From: Pediococcus ethanolidurans
Lineage (GTDB): Bacteria; Bacillota; Bacilli; Lactobacillales; Lactobacillaceae
Assembly: GCF_001437405.1 (NCBI RefSeq)
Contig: NZ_JQBY01000015.1
Location: 1-56,956, forward strand
Reading direction: 5' to 3'
DNA: 56,956 bases
Positions 16,992 to 27,463 of this stretch are shown here, piece by piece. The notes below the pieces were generated by a model, which saw only the letters and a list, made by a program, of their open reading frames with translations, searched no databases and was not told where the DNA came from. The translations under genes and the position numbers were made by a program. Numbering within the stretch: the stretch's first letter is position 1; the number at the start of each line of letters is the position of its first letter.

Positions 16992-19787
16992 CTAGGCTTC
17001 TAACCCAGTTTCAACTGTTTCCGGATAATTATCGCGAACAATTTTTGCGCACCGATCACATAATTCAGGATAGGCTGCGTCTGAACCAACATCCGTTTTA
17101 GTCATTCGACAACGTGCACAAACTGATCCTTGTGCTGGCACAACTTTTACAGCCATACCATTAAATTGATCTGCATCTTCTGGTGCTTGATCTAAATCTG
17201 CAACTTCTAATTTCGAAATAATCAATAATAATCGTACATTTGTGTTTAAATCATCCAGAAGTTTTTTAGTATCTTTGTCAACGTATAAATTGACTTGAGC
17301 TTCCATTGACTTACCAATCATTTTGGCATCTCGTGCTTCTTCCAAAGTCTTCAAAACATTGGAACGAACCGTTTTGAATTTTTCCCAGTTTGCAAAAATT
17401 GTTTCCTGATCATCAAACTGTTGTGCAACTGGCATTTCTGCTAATTGAACAAATTCTTCTGGTTCTTTCAAATATTCCCAAATTTCTTCGGTTGTATGTG
17501 GCAAAATTGGTGTCAATAATTTAGTTAAGCCAACCAGAATTTCGTAGAAAACAGTTTGCATTGAACGACGTGTCTGGCTCTTTTCAGGATCAATGTAAAC
17601 AACATCTTTAGCAAAATCCAGATAAAAGGCTGATAAATCTGTAATCACAAAGTTCATCACTCGTTTGTAAATATTTAGGAAATCATATTTCTCATAATCA
17701 TTCCGTAAAGTCTGAACCAACTTATTATATTTAATCAACATATATTTATCTGCTGATTCAAGATCCTGATAAGCCACTCGATCAGTCTTTGGTTCATAAT
17801 CTGTGGTATTAGCTAACAAGTAACGTAATGTATTCCGTAGTTTTTTATAACTATCAGAGATCTTCACGAAGTTCTCCATTGATACCCGAACATCTGAAGA
17901 TGAGTCAACTGAAGCTACCCATAAACGAACAATTTCAGCACCCATTTTTTTAATCACTTCACTTGGCACGATTGTGTTACCAAGTGACTTACTCATCTTA
18001 TGACCTTGACCATCAAGTGTGAATCCTTGCGAAACAACCTGTTTATATGGTGCCTTGCCCGAGACCGCTACACTCGTAATCAAACTAGAATTAAACCATC
18101 CACGATATTGATCAGATCCTTCAAGATAGAGGTCTGCTGGATAAGTAAGATAATCACGTTCTGCCAAAACGCCTTGATGAGAAGAACCAGAATCAAACCA
18201 AACATCCATAATATCTGTTTCTTTAGTAAATTTACCATTTGGTGAATGTTCACTTGTAAAGCCTTCTGGCAATAAATCTTTAGCTTCACGATCAAACCAA
18301 ATATCTGAACCATACTTTTCAAATAAGTCTGCAACATGACTGATAGTTTCTTTAGTCATGATTGCCTCACCATCTTCACCATAAAAGATTGGTAAAGGCA
18401 CACCCCAAACTCGTTGACGTGAAATTACCCAGTCGCCACGATCACGAATCATATTATAAAGCCGTTTTTGTCCCCAGTCTGGTGAAAATTTAACGTCATC
18501 AATTGCGTTTAGGATTTGATCACGAATTTTATCAACTGAAGCAAACCACTGCGGTGTTGCACGGAAAATAACAGGTTTCTTTGTTCGCCAGTCAAATGGA
18601 TAGCTATGTTTGTATGGCATATAATCTAATAATAAATTGGCTGCTTTTAATTTATCTAAAGCAATTTTATTGGCATCTTCGTAGAAAACACCGACAAAAT
18701 CATCACCAGCTTCATCTGTCATGTAACCTTGGTCATTAACGGGAACCAGAATGTCCAAGCCATATTGCATGCCGACACGAAAGTCATCTTCACCAAATCC
18801 AGGAGCTGTATGAACTAGCCCAGTTCCGGCATCTAAGGTTACAAAATCACCAAGCATCACTACTAACTTACGGTCTGGATAAAACGGATGTTGGGTCAAA
18901 ACACGGTCTAAATCAGCACCTTTGACAGTTTTCAAAACTTTTACATTTTCCCAACCAAACTTTTCTGCAACATTATCAACTAATTCTGCTGCAATAACAA
19001 ATTTCCGAGTTTCTCCTTCAGGTTGAACAACAGCATACTCAAAACTAGCATCAATTGTCACACCTTCAGAAGCAGGAATAGTCCATGGTGTCGTTGTCCA
19101 AACCACAAGATAAGTATCTGTATCTAACACACCCTTACCATCGACAACCTGTTCTGCAAAGAAAGCAGAAGGAGATGTCACATCATGGTATTCAACTTCT
19201 GCTTCAGCCATTGCTGATTCAGATGACCAAGACCAAAATACAGGTTTTTTACCTTTATAAATTAAGCCTTGTTCTGCCATCTTACCAAAAGTACGAATTT
19301 CTTGAGCTTCAAACTCTGGTTTCAAAGTTAAATAGGGATTATCCCACTCACCGGCAACTCCTAATCGCTTAAAGTCTGCCTTTTGCATAGCGACTTGTTT
19401 TAAAGCATAGTCCCGACAAAGCTTACGAAAAGCAGTCGTGGACATTTTTTTTCGATCATAACCTTCTTTGGTTAATTGCTGTTCAATTGGTAATCCATGT
19501 GTATCCCATCCAGGAACATATGGTGATCGATAACCAGACATGGACTTGTAACGAACAATAATGTCTTTAGAAACTTTATTCATTGCATGTCCCATATGAA
19601 TATTACCATTAGCATATGGAGGGCCATCATGTAAAACAAAGGTTGGTTTCCCTTCGTTTAACTTTTGTCGTTGTTCGTAAAGCTTATTTTCCTCCCAAAT
19701 CTGTTCACGTTTAACTTCATTAACAGGTAAATTACCGCGCATCTTAAATTTTGTTTTACCTAAATTAAGTGTATCTTTTACACGCAT
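16992..19787 (-). CDS. ileS: Isoleucyl-tRNA synthetase
   Basis: 931-residue class I synthetase charging tRNA-Ile. The HIGH motif appears as [11 protein letters not shown], and KMSKS as [11 protein letters not shown]. The editing CP1 domain lies between them (TTPWTIPAS). A C-terminal zinc-binding region has CARCR ... CDRCAK. Start ATG 19787 follows AAGGAG. Expression is controlled by the T-box leader immediately upstream; the gene follows divIVA and ends at a terminator. Confidence 0.97.
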   Translation of the reverse strand: MRVKDTLNLGKTKFKMRGNLPVNEVKREQIWEENKLYEQRQKLNEGKPTFVLHDGPPYANGNIHMGHAMNKVSKDIIVRYKSMSGYRSPYVPGWDTHGLPIEQQLTKEGYDRKKMSTTAFRKLCRDYALKQVAMQKADFKRLGVAGEWDNPYLTLKPEFEAQEIRTFGKMAEQGLIYKGKKPVFWSWSSESAMAEAEVEYHDVTSPSAFFAEQVVDGKGVLDTDTYLVVWTTTPWTIPASEGVTIDASFEYAVVQPEGETRKFVIAAELVDNVAEKFGWENVKVLKTVKGADLDRVLTQHPFYPDRKLVVMLGDFVTLDAGTGLVHTAPGFGEDDFRVGMQYGLDILVPVNDQGYMTDEAGDDFVGVFYEDANKIALDKLKAANLLLDYMPYKHSYPFDWRTKKPVIFRATPQWFASVDKIRDQILNAIDDVKFSPDWGQKRLYNMIRDRGDWVISRQRVWGVPLPIFYGEDGEAIMTKETISHVADLFEKYGSDIWFDREAKDLLPEGFTSEHSPNGKFTKETDIMDVWFDSGSSHQGVLAERDYLTYPADLYLEGSDQYRGWFNSSLITSVAVSGKAPYKQVVSQGFTLDGQGHKMSKSLGNTIVPSEVIKKMGAEIVRLWVASVDSSSDVRVSMENFVKISDSYKKLRNTLRYLLANTTDYEPKTDRVAYQDLESADKYMLIKYNKLVQTLRNDYEKYDFLNIYKRVMNFVITDLSAFYLDFAKDVVYIDPEKSQTRRSMQTVFYEILVGLTKLLTPILPHTTEEIWEYLKEPEEFVQLAEMPVAQQFDDQETIFANWEKFKTVRSNVLKTLEEARDAKMIGKSMEAQVNLYVDKDTKKLLDDLNTNVRLLLIISKLEVADLDQAPEDADQFNGMAVKVVPAQGSVCARCRMTKTDVGSDAAYPELCDRCAKIVRDNYPETVETGLEA

Positions 19788-19820
19788 TAACTTTCACTCC
19801 TTAAATTATTTTTTGATATA

Positions 19821-20040
19821 AAAAAAGACCTCGTCACAAGGGACGAAGTCTTCGTGGTACCACCCAAATTTGAAAACATTTATGTGTGTTTTCCTTAATT
19901 CAATAACGGCTTTTAAACCGATCAAATCTACGTTTAGTCAATTTGATGTCTCAGAGATGATATTTTAAGTGGATTCTGATTAGCCTTTCATCAATTTGCT
20001 AACTCGCTGCCAGTTTGCCACCTACAATGTGTTCTCTTCA
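19821..20040 (-). promoter_or_regulatory. T-box riboswitch, isoleucine specific
   Basis: A minus-strand leader between divIVA and ileS. Stem I is bounded by AGAGA/TCTCT, with AGGTGG/CCACTT and a TTAGC/GCTAA distal hairpin. The specifier is ATC (Ile) at 19959-19961. The conserved T-box GGTGGTACCACG is at about 19853-19864. Directly after comes the terminator GACTTCGTC...GACGAGGTC with T7 (about 19821-19852). Uncharged tRNA-Ile should favour the antiterminator. Confidence 0.92.
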
Positions 20041-20048
20041 AAGAAAAT

Positions 20049-20891
20049 CTATTTATTTTTAGCGTTAACATGAAGCCCCGAATTCTCGTGAGTCTCAGAA
20101 CTTAGTTTGTCATCCGGAAACACAACCACCGTCTCAGACACAGCTTTATCACTCTCAGCTTCAGTTTCAGCAACATCCTGTGCTTCAGTCTGTGTCTTCG
20201 TTGCTTCTTTAACCTCTTTCGCTGAGGTGCCGCTTTGCTGTACCTGATTATTTTCTTCGCTAGTTGGCTCAATCGCTGGAGTTATATCTCCAGGATCTTC
20301 TTCATCAACTGAGTTTACTCTTGATTCTTTGATCTTGTCAAGGGTTCCAGTACGTAACATAGCTTCTTTTAAATCACTTACTTGGACGTCTTGATCTTCT
20401 TTCAGAATACTGTCCCACTCACTACCATTAATCATTTGCAGTTGTGAATCGACCAAAACTTGAACACGTTGGCGATATAATCGGGCGTTTTTTCTTAATT
20501 CATTCGTAGCTAAAATAAGTTTTTTAGCCTTTTCAGCCTGCTCATCAATAACTGCCTCAGCACTTACTCGTGCCTTTTGAACCATACCATCAGCTTGTTT
20601 CTGAGCTTCTTCAGCTGTCAATTCGGCTTCTCGTTTAGAACTACTTTTAACTTTATCAGCCGCATCTTGAGCAACTAAAATTGACTTATTAAGTGCTTCT
20701 TTCATATCGTCAAAATACTCAAGTTTTGTTTCTGCGTTCTCAACTTCTTTTTGCAAAGCTGAGATTTTGTCTAATGCCTGTCGATATTCAATTGCAACTT
20801 GTTGTAAAAATTCATCAACTTCATTGGGATTATATCCGCGCATCTTATTCGAAAATTGTTTGTTCTGAATATCTACCGGATCTAAAGACAT
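20049..20891 (-). CDS. divIVA: Cell division protein DivIVA
   Basis: 280 residues. The N-terminal membrane-binding lipid domain MSLDPVDIQNKQFSNKMRGY and NPNEVDEFLQQV is diagnostic. A long coiled coil follows (about 30-170), then a disordered acidic Ser/Thr/Glu-rich tail of about 90 residues, longer than in B. subtilis. DivIVA marks negative curvature at septa and poles and recruits wall and division proteins. It sits at the end of the division cluster, 13 bases after ylmH. Confidence 0.95.
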   Translation of the reverse strand: MSLDPVDIQNKQFSNKMRGYNPNEVDEFLQQVAIEYRQALDKISALQKEVENAETKLEYFDDMKEALNKSILVAQDAADKVKSSSKREAELTAEEAQKQADGMVQKARVSAEAVIDEQAEKAKKLILATNELRKNARLYRQRVQVLVDSQLQMINGSEWDSILKEDQDVQVSDLKEAMLRTGTLDKIKESRVNSVDEEDPGDITPAIEPTSEENNQVQQSGTSAKEVKEATKTQTEAQDVAETEAESDKAVSETVVVFPDDKLSSETHENSGLHVNAKNK

Positions 20892-20904
20892 ACTGATTCC
20901 TCCA

Positions 20905-21696
20905 TTATTTTTTCTTTTTGCTACTAATAACTGAAATTAAAATTCTGATTTTGTTCTTTTTTGTCATGCCTTCAACACTATCTAGTCGGATTCGGCCATA
21001 ACCACGAACCGACAACAAGTCATTAGCAACCAGTTCAAAATCTGGTCGCTGATGCAACTTCCAGTTTAAAGTTACCTTTCGTTCTTCTAATAGCTCTTTG
21101 GCATGATTTCGTGATAAATGGAACCCTTCAGCAATCACAGCATCAGCTCTTAAAGAAGCCACTGTCGTACTTCCAGATTCCCAATCATTCTCTGGTTCAA
21201 TTACTTCATCTAGATCCTTAGGGGCCAAGCGAACTTTTATATTACCAATTTTACTAACCTGTGATAAAAAGAATTCCGCCATCTCTGTTTTAACAAAAAA
21301 CTGCCACTCGTCACCATTTGAAATAATATCTCCAAAAGTATCTCGTTCAACACCCATATTGGCAAGCGTTCCCAGTACATTACGATGATGAATTTTGGCA
21401 AATTTCACTGGATAGCCAATACTTACCAAAGTAATATTAAAATCCGCTTGTTCCGGTGTAAAATAATCCGGAAAAATAATTACACGTTGCATTTCGGCAT
21501 TAAGATATCCGCCAAAACTCTGCGACTTAATATCATCTAACCGATTTACAAGTGTTTTTAAAATAAAATTTTCTCGTGGATTGAGGAAATTGGTTAAAAC
21601 AAAACGATTCTGATCGCGAACTTCTTGAATCCAACCGGTTGCTTCTTCCACAAACGGTGCTTCCTCAGGACGAAAATGTTGCATAATATTGTCCAT
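20905..21696 (-). CDS. ylmH: YlmH family S4-domain RNA-binding protein
   Basis: 263 residues. A C-terminal S4 RNA-binding domain (about 180-250, with LSRNHAKELLEERKVTLNWKL split over the motif) follows the YlmH N-terminal region. YlmH is conserved next to divIVA; in Bacillus it acts on stalled 50S ribosomes in quality control. That role is family knowledge. It lies in the sepF-ylmG-ylmH-divIVA run. Confidence 0.9.
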   Translation of the reverse strand: MDNIMQHFRPEEAPFVEEATGWIQEVRDQNRFVLTNFLNPRENFILKTLVNRLDDIKSQSFGGYLNAEMQRVIIFPDYFTPEQADFNITLVSIGYPVKFAKIHHRNVLGTLANMGVERDTFGDIISNGDEWQFFVKTEMAEFFLSQVSKIGNIKVRLAPKDLDEVIEPENDWESGSTTVASLRADAVIAEGFHLSRNHAKELLEERKVTLNWKLHQRPDFELVANDLLSVRGYGRIRLDSVEGMTKKNKIRILISVISSKKKK

Positions 21697-21745
21697 CTTT
21701 AGTTATTCCCCTTAAAAATATTAACTAACATATCTGTAAATTAAT

Positions 21746-22006
21746 TTAATAGAAAAAGCTACTAAGAACTGCAACTCCGTACTGCGCCATTTCAAGTACC
21801 AAAATCGCCACGATCGGTGAAAAATCCAATCCAAAAATCGGTGGAATAAATCGAAATACCTGTAAATAAGGCACACAGATTTTGGCTAACCATTGGCCAA
21901 GTTTAGTTTGATATGCTCCTGGAAACCAAGACATCAAAACAAACACGAAAATCAATAACATATATAACTGAATAAGTTTACTTATAATTGTAAATAAATA
22001 GACCAA
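21746..22006 (-). CDS. ylmG: YggT family membrane protein (YlmG)
   Basis: 86 residues with two hydrophobic segments (about 3-25 and 62-84) and the typical FVLMSWFPGAY and PPIFGLDFSPIVAILVL motifs. The start is TTG 22006 with AAGGAG 7 bases upstream. It overlaps nothing and lies 4 bases after sepF. Function unclear; linked to division and membrane organisation by synteny. Confidence 0.88.
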   Translation of the reverse strand: MVYLFTIISKLIQLYMLLIFVFVLMSWFPGAYQTKLGQWLAKICVPYLQVFRFIPPIFGLDFSPIVAILVLEMAQYGVAVLSSFFY

Positions 22007-22010
22007 ATGT

Positions 22011-22430
22011 TTACTCCTTATTTAGATTGTCGTTACTCAAATCTCCATTTTGGATATTTGAATACAAGCTACCATTGATTTCAAAGCTCTTTGGTGTACA
22101 CAGAAAAATCTGTGTTCCCACTTCTTCAATTGAACCATCAATTGCAAACAAAGTTCCCGATAAGAAATCAACAATTCGTTTAGTTTGTTCGTTATCAATG
22201 CGCTCAAAATTTAAAATAACCGCTTGTCCCGCAATCAACTGTTTTGCCGCTTCTTTTGCATCACTAAAAATTCGTGGTTCAAATAGTGCAATCTGACTTT
22301 TAGAGCCCGAAATATTATCCATTGTCGTCACCTTATTATCAGTATCCGTTACAGGATCGTTCTCAGAGTTTAATGTTTCTTGATCTTCATCCAATCCGAA
22401 TAACTTATTAAATCGATCATTTAATGCCAT
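22011..22430 (-). CDS. sepF: Cell division protein SepF
   Basis: 139 residues. The N-terminal amphipathic helix MALNDRFNKLFGLDED is the membrane anchor, a variable acidic linker follows, and the C-terminal SepF domain (about 48-130) includes FEPRIFSDAKEAAKQL and VILNFERID. SepF forms rings that tether FtsZ to the membrane, in parallel with FtsA. AGGAGG lies 8 bases upstream. Unlike B. subtilis, there are no ylmD or ylmE genes between ftsZ and sepF. Confidence 0.93.
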   Translation of the reverse strand: MALNDRFNKLFGLDEDQETLNSENDPVTDTDNKVTTMDNISGSKSQIALFEPRIFSDAKEAAKQLIAGQAVILNFERIDNEQTKRIVDFLSGTLFAIDGSIEEVGTQIFLCTPKSFEINGSLYSNIQNGDLSNDNLNKE

Positions 22431-22466
22431 ACAGATCGCCTCCTAATAATGACGCTGTATCAAAGA

Positions 22467-22497
22467 ACTGGGACAAAACAGTCGTCTTGTTCCCAGT
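22467..22497 (-). promoter_or_regulatory. Intercistronic hairpin between ftsZ and sepF
   Basis: On the minus strand ACTGGGAACAA pairs with TTGTCCCAGT around a short loop. Only a weak T-rich run follows (TCTTTG), so it may be an attenuator or an RNA-processing or stability stem rather than a full terminator. Confidence 0.6.
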
Positions 22498-22515
22498 CCT
22501 AAAAATAATATTCAA

Positions 22516-23802
22516 TTATTTACGACGACGCTTAAAGAATGGTGGTGTATCAACACCCTTATCACCATCATTATCAGAATCATTAAAGACATTAAAGTCT
22601 TTTTTTTCAATATCTTTAAATTCACTATCATCTTCAACAGAAGTTGGTCGAACACCATTTGTATTTGATTGACGTAATTGCCAATCGCCAAATGGGTCGT
22701 CTTTCTTTGAAGCTTTTTCTTCTGTTTTTGGTGCCGCACTACTTACACTTGTATTATTGAATGCAGGCGTTGAAGTGGTTGAATTAGATGTTGAAGGTGT
22801 TTCAAAACTTGTTCGTGCTGATGCCCGATGCATTGTTCGTTCATTTTTCTTATCAATCCCTGTTGCAATCACAGTGACACGAACTTCGTCTTTCATGTTT
22901 TCATCGATTGAAGTACCAAAGATAATGTTGACATCATCTGTAGCTGCTTTCGAAACAATCTCTGAAGCTGCTTGTGCTTCAAATAAGGAAAGATCTGGTC
23001 CACCAGTAATATTTAAGAGCACTTGTTCGGCACCATCAATTGAAACTTCAAGCAATGGCGAAGAAATAGCCTTCTTTGTTGCTTCCTCTGTACGGTTTTC
23101 ACCATTTGCAGAACCAATTCCCATCAAAGCAGAACCCTGGTTGGACATAACAGTTTTAACATCAGCAAAATCCAAGTTGACGTAACCTGGAGAAGTGATT
23201 AAATCAGAAATTCCCTGAACACCTTGACGCAAAACGTTATCTGCTTCACTAAAGGCTTCCATCATTGGTGTCTTTTTATCAACCATTTCTAATAAGCGGT
23301 TATTGGCAATGATAATTAAGGTATCCACTTGTTCTTTCATTTGTGCAACACCTTCGGCAGCAAAACGAGCTCGTTTTGGTCCTTCAAAACTGAAAGGACG
23401 GGTAACAACGCCCACTGTTAAAGCACCTGTTTCTTTAGCAATCTTAGAAACTAGAGGTGCAGCACCAGTACCGGTACCACCACCCATTCCAGCAGTGACA
23501 AAGACCATGTCCGCACCTTCAAGTGCTGAAGAAATTGTTTGTTCACTTTCCTGAGCCGCTTTTGTACCAACTTCAGGAGTTGAGCCTGCGCCCAAACCTT
23601 TTGTCAACTTAGGTCCTAATTGAATTTTTGTCTCAGCCTTTGATTGTTTTAAAGCTTGCACATCAGTATTAGCAACAATAAATTCAACACCTTTGACGCC
23701 TTCAGCAATCATGCGATTAACGGCATTGCCACCGCCACCACCGACACCAATAACTTTGATGTTTGCACCAGCATTTTGTTTATCATCCATTGTAAATTCC
23801 AT
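22516..23802 (-). CDS. ftsZ: Cell division protein FtsZ
   Basis: 428-residue tubulin-like GTPase forming the Z-ring. Marks: [17 protein letters not shown], the tubulin signature [21 protein letters not shown], and a C-terminal tail after a long Ser/Thr/Asp-rich linker (about 325-415). The extreme end [11 protein letters not shown] is the conserved C-terminal peptide that binds FtsA and SepF. Start ATG 23802 follows GGAGG by 8 bases; the upstream in-frame ATG overlaps the RBS. Confidence 0.97.
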   Translation of the reverse strand: MEFTMDDKQNAGANIKVIGVGGGGGNAVNRMIAEGVKGVEFIVANTDVQALKQSKAETKIQLGPKLTKGLGAGSTPEVGTKAAQESEQTISSALEGADMVFVTAGMGGGTGTGAAPLVSKIAKETGALTVGVVTRPFSFEGPKRARFAAEGVAQMKEQVDTLIIIANNRLLEMVDKKTPMMEAFSEADNVLRQGVQGISDLITSPGYVNLDFADVKTVMSNQGSALMGIGSANGENRTEEATKKAISSPLLEVSIDGAEQVLLNITGGPDLSLFEAQAASEIVSKAATDDVNIIFGTSIDENMKDEVRVTVIATGIDKKNERTMHRASARTSFETPSTSNSTTSTPAFNNTSVSSAAPKTEEKASKKDDPFGDWQLRQSNTNGVRPTSVEDDSEFKDIEKKDFNVFNDSDNDGDKGVDTPPFFKRRRK

Positions 23803-23828
23803 CCCTTTTTCCTCCATAAATTTTAAAG

Positions 23829-25181
23829 TTAGTCAAAGAATTCGCTAAACCAACGCTTGATACTCGCAACTAATCCGCTAAACGAAAAAGAACTTTCCTT
23901 TTTTTGTTTTGGTTTTTTAGCAGCTTTCTCAGAAGTTTGGTGCGTATTTTCGCTATTAGCTTGTGGTGCAGGATCTGTTTCATCAGATTCAAACGTTTGT
24001 TGTTCCGGAATTGACCTTGTTCCAGCCACCATCGCACTCTTTGCTAAAACATCCACTTCACTCAATGAAGTCTCATAATTTAACAAAGCAAACGCTTGTG
24101 AAAACGCAGGATGTCGTAATCCCATCGGTTCGGGTACGTACAACTTAACGTTTGTGCCAAACACATCTGCAGCCAAACTTTGAATACCTGGAATTGCGGC
24201 CGCACCACCAGTAATGACGACGCCACCTGGCATATCCAAAGCATCAATGTTCTCAAGATGATTATAAGCGTTGTTCAAGATTTGTTCTAGTCTAGCTTCA
24301 ATAATCTCAGCCAAATATTTCTCAGTAATTTGTGATGGTGCAGACTGTCCCACAACTTCGACTGGGAAACCATCCTCACTAGCACCGTCGGCAAAAGCAT
24401 AACCGTACTCACGTTTTAGCTTTTCCGCATTACTTAGAGATGTGTTCAAAACGACCGAAATATCTTTAGTTACGAATTCGCCACCCTCTTGATCAACATA
24501 TGTATACTTCAAGTGATGATCATGAATAATTGACGTTGTGGTTTGACCAGCACCCATGTCAATTAAGATTGTACCAAAATCTTGTTCGCCGTCATTTAAA
24601 ACGGTTTTTCCAAGTGCTAATGGATTTAAGATCAAATCTGTTAAATGTAAACCTGCCTGCTGAACCGCACGCTTTGTATTATGAATAATTGTTTTTGGTC
24701 CTGTTAAAACGGTTCCGTTCATCTCTAAACGAACACCAACCATTCCACGTGGATCTTTGATTCCATCGAATCCATCAACAACAAATTCATCTGGTAAAAC
24801 GTCAATAACCTCTTGTTCTGGTGGCAAGCTGTGCACAGAAGCTGCATTAGCAACATTAATCACGTCTTGATTGGTAATTTCGCGTGATGTTTCTGCGATT
24901 GCTATCATACCACGACAAGGCTCAATTTTTAACAAATTTGCTGGTATTCCAGCGACTACTTCGTGAATCTTTAAATTTGCTTTATTTTCTGCAACTGAAA
25001 TTGCTCTTTTGATCGCTGCTGAAGCTTTGTCAATATCGACAATGACTCCACGATTCATTCCATCAGAGCGTTCACTTCCCACTCCAATAACATTCATTTG
25101 CCCATTTACGTTCTCAGCAACAATGACTTTTATTGAGGTGGTTCCTATATCAAGTCCAACATAAATTCCTGAATTATCCAT
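23829..25181 (-). CDS. ftsA: Cell division protein FtsA
   Basis: 450-residue actin-fold ATPase anchoring FtsZ to the membrane. The N-terminus [17 protein letters not shown] holds the phosphate-binding loop, and [10 protein letters not shown] the second. The C-terminus has a disordered Lys/Glu linker and the amphipathic anchor [16 protein letters not shown]. It lies 26 bases upstream of ftsZ and has its own candidate promoter. Confidence 0.95.
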   Translation of the reverse strand: MDNSGIYVGLDIGTTSIKVIVAENVNGQMNVIGVGSERSDGMNRGVIVDIDKASAAIKRAISVAENKANLKIHEVVAGIPANLLKIEPCRGMIAIAETSREITNQDVINVANAASVHSLPPEQEVIDVLPDEFVVDGFDGIKDPRGMVGVRLEMNGTVLTGPKTIIHNTKRAVQQAGLHLTDLILNPLALGKTVLNDGEQDFGTILIDMGAGQTTTSIIHDHHLKYTYVDQEGGEFVTKDISVVLNTSLSNAEKLKREYGYAFADGASEDGFPVEVVGQSAPSQITEKYLAEIIEARLEQILNNAYNHLENIDALDMPGGVVITGGAAAIPGIQSLAADVFGTNVKLYVPEPMGLRHPAFSQAFALLNYETSLSEVDVLAKSAMVAGTRSIPEQQTFESDETDPAPQANSENTHQTSEKAAKKPKQKKESSFSFSGLVASIKRWFSEFFD

Positions 25182-25222
25182 AATAAAGGAACCTCCTAAA
25201 CATACCCTATTTTAGACCTTTG

Positions 25223-25252
25223 TATATACTCTCAAGTTTACCATAAGTTCAA
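25223..25252 (-). promoter_or_regulatory. Candidate ftsA-ftsZ promoter
   Basis: Minus-strand TTGAAC (25247-25252), an 18-base spacer and TATATA (25223-25228), in the 174-base gap between divIB and ftsA. Confidence 0.45.
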
Positions 25253-25355
25253 TGTATTTAAATAGTCAATTCTTTTAAAAAAATGAGTAAATAACCTAAA
25301 ATTACAAAAGAATTGGTAAAAAAAACGATAATTTTAAATTTTATTAATTACTCAC

Positions 25356-26357
25356 TCAATTTGTTGTGGTATTAACACTGGAAGTGCTTACTGAATTTGT
25401 ACTACTTGTTGTGCTATAACTGCTCATGGACGAACTGGTAGATGAGCTAGAGCTGGTTGATATTGAATTACTACTTACCTTAGCGCTCAAACTCGAAGAA
25501 GAACTAGTCGTTTCCTTTGATTTATCTTTAAACGGATACGAAAATGCCCCTACTTCCAAATCAATTACACCTTTTTGTTTCATATCTGCAGCCATTTGTG
25601 GATAATATTTCATTTTTGCCGCAAAACTAGGTAAAACAGCATATACCTCATTGCCATCATTCATATATAAATGCAATTTATTGGGATTATCTTTGCTTGG
25701 TGCATAATCAATTTCAGAAATTCCCGTTCGAACAACTGCCGGAAGTTGTTTATACTGTGTCAATAACGTTTTTAAAACACTGGATGAATGAAAATTCTTA
25801 AAAACGGGATAATCACTAGACGGTTGTGTCTTTGATTTTCGAATAACTTTGCCATTATCCAAAATCGTGTAATAGTAGTTATTTCTCAAAACAAGTCCTG
25901 CAACAGGATTTTCTTTCACGATAATCTTCAAACGATTTAAACCTTGTCGATTCACTTTGTAACTCAATAATTTGGCTTGCTTTTTGTAAACTTCTGTCGA
26001 TTTATCTTGTTGTCCCAAAAGATAAGGAAAAATCCAGTCGTTTTGATGAACATTGCCAGCTTTCATCACTTGTGCCTTGGAGAACTCTTTATTTCCTGTC
26101 ACCTTTATCGATTGCACACGGCTCAAGGGTGAAAATAAATAACCAGCAACTACTAAAGCAAGAACCAAACCACTTCCAATCCAAATTCTAGTTTTACGAG
26201 TTTTTCCGAATTTTGGAAGATGAAATTGAATTTCTTTATTTTTCTTGAGTTTTTCTTCCTGCACAATTCTTTGATTGCGTTGTGCTTTTTCCCAAGGTGT
26301 TAATTCACGCTTTACTTGAGGAGTTTTCGTTTTCTTTTTTCCAAACACGATCGCCAC
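25356..26357 (-). CDS. divIB: Cell division protein DivIB (FtsQ)
   Basis: 333 residues. A basic cytoplasmic region (about 1-55), one membrane segment (about 57-75, GLVLALVVAGYLF), the POTRA domain (about 76-145, starting VQSIKVTGN) and the beta domain. It ends in an almost pure Ser/Thr/Asn tail of some 55 residues. DivIB works with FtsL and DivIC in the septal complex. The start is GTG 26357. It follows murG after 8 bases. Confidence 0.9.
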   Translation of the reverse strand: MAIVFGKKKTKTPQVKRELTPWEKAQRNQRIVQEEKLKKNKEIQFHLPKFGKTRKTRIWIGSGLVLALVVAGYLFSPLSRVQSIKVTGNKEFSKAQVMKAGNVHQNDWIFPYLLGQQDKSTEVYKKQAKLLSYKVNRQGLNRLKIIVKENPVAGLVLRNNYYYTILDNGKVIRKSKTQPSSDYPVFKNFHSSSVLKTLLTQYKQLPAVVRTGISEIDYAPSKDNPNKLHLYMNDGNEVYAVLPSFAAKMKYYPQMAADMKQKGVIDLEVGAFSYPFKDKSKETTSSSSSLSAKVSSNSISTSSSSSTSSSMSSYSTTSSTNSVSTSSVNTTTN

Positions 26358-26365
26358 CTCATTCC

Positions 26366-27460
26366 CTATTTTTTAATCACTGACTCCAACACATTTAATA
26401 AATCATCTGCAGCTCTGGGACGCCCCATTTTTTTCGCAGCCATTCCCATTTGTTGTCGTTTAGCTTCATCGGTCATCAAAGCATCAACATATTTTATTAA
26501 CGAGTCAGTGTTCAGATGTACTTCTGGCAATAGTTCCGCGGCTCCTTTTTTAACAAGGCTGCGCGCATTTTTGGTCTGATGATCATTTGTAACATACGGA
26601 CTGGGTACTAAAATTGAAGGAATCCCTAACGCGGTAATTTCAGCGATGCTGGTTGCTCCCGCCCGGCCAAGAATTGCCTCAAAATTAGGTAAGAGCTCTG
26701 GCATTTGACTGATGTACGGACGAATAACAACATTGCTACCTAAATCAGCTGGATTTATGGCGTCCATAATTTTTTGATAGTGAACCCGTCCCGTGACAAA
26801 CAAAACTTGATAATTTTTCTGTTTGAGTTGTGGAAGAGCCCCTACTGTTGCAGAATTAATTTTTTCTGCACCGCGACTACCTCCAAAAATGAGTAGTGTG
26901 GGTACGTTAGTTTTTAACCCATATTCACTTAATGCATCGTTAGGCTTAATTGAAGCAACTTGAGTGGCTCGTGGATTTCCAGTAAAAACCACTTTTTTAA
27001 TTGGTAATTGAGCTCGTGCATCTTCAAAAGAAATTCCTATTTTTGTCACAAAATGACTTAAGAATTTGTTCGTCACGCCCACAACACTATTTTGTTCATG
27101 AATAACAGTTGGAATTCTTTGCAAACTCGCTGCAAAAACAACTGCTCCACTGACATATCCACCTGTACCAACAACAACATCAGGATGAAATTCTTTAATC
27201 ATTTTATGTGCATCACTAACACTTTTTAAGAATAATCCAATTGTTTTGAAATTTTCTAACGATAATGATCGCTTAAAGCCTTGAATTTTAATTGTTTTGA
27301 ATGCAATACCTTGGTCAGGCACAATTCTACTTTCTAAGCCCTTTTCAGTTCCAACATACAAAACTTCAGAATTAGGCTCACGTTTTTTCAATGCCTCAAT
27401 TAGAGCTAAAGCCGGATAGATATGACCACCTGTTCCGCCTCCTGAAATCATCAATCGCAT
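26366..27460 (-). CDS. murG: UDP-GlcNAc transferase MurG
   Basis: 364-residue GT28 glycosyltransferase that adds GlcNAc to lipid I to make lipid II on the inner membrane face. Marks: [48 protein letters not shown] and [20 protein letters not shown]. It is followed 8 bases later by divIB and preceded by murD at 3 bases, so it is strictly operonic. Confidence 0.96.
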   Translation of the reverse strand: MRLMISGGGTGGHIYPALALIEALKKREPNSEVLYVGTEKGLESRIVPDQGIAFKTIKIQGFKRSLSLENFKTIGLFLKSVSDAHKMIKEFHPDVVVGTGGYVSGAVVFAASLQRIPTVIHEQNSVVGVTNKFLSHFVTKIGISFEDARAQLPIKKVVFTGNPRATQVASIKPNDALSEYGLKTNVPTLLIFGGSRGAEKINSATVGALPQLKQKNYQVLFVTGRVHYQKIMDAINPADLGSNVVIRPYISQMPELLPNFEAILGRAGATSIAEITALGIPSILVPSPYVTNDHQTKNARSLVKKGAAELLPEVHLNTDSLIKYVDALMTDEAKRQQMGMAAKKMGRPRAADDLLNVLESVIKK

Positions 27461-27463
27461 TAC

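Noticed and set aside
22757-23185. 142-codon frame opposite ftsZ
   Set aside because: It is antisense to the conserved FtsZ core and has no RBS or recognisable domain.
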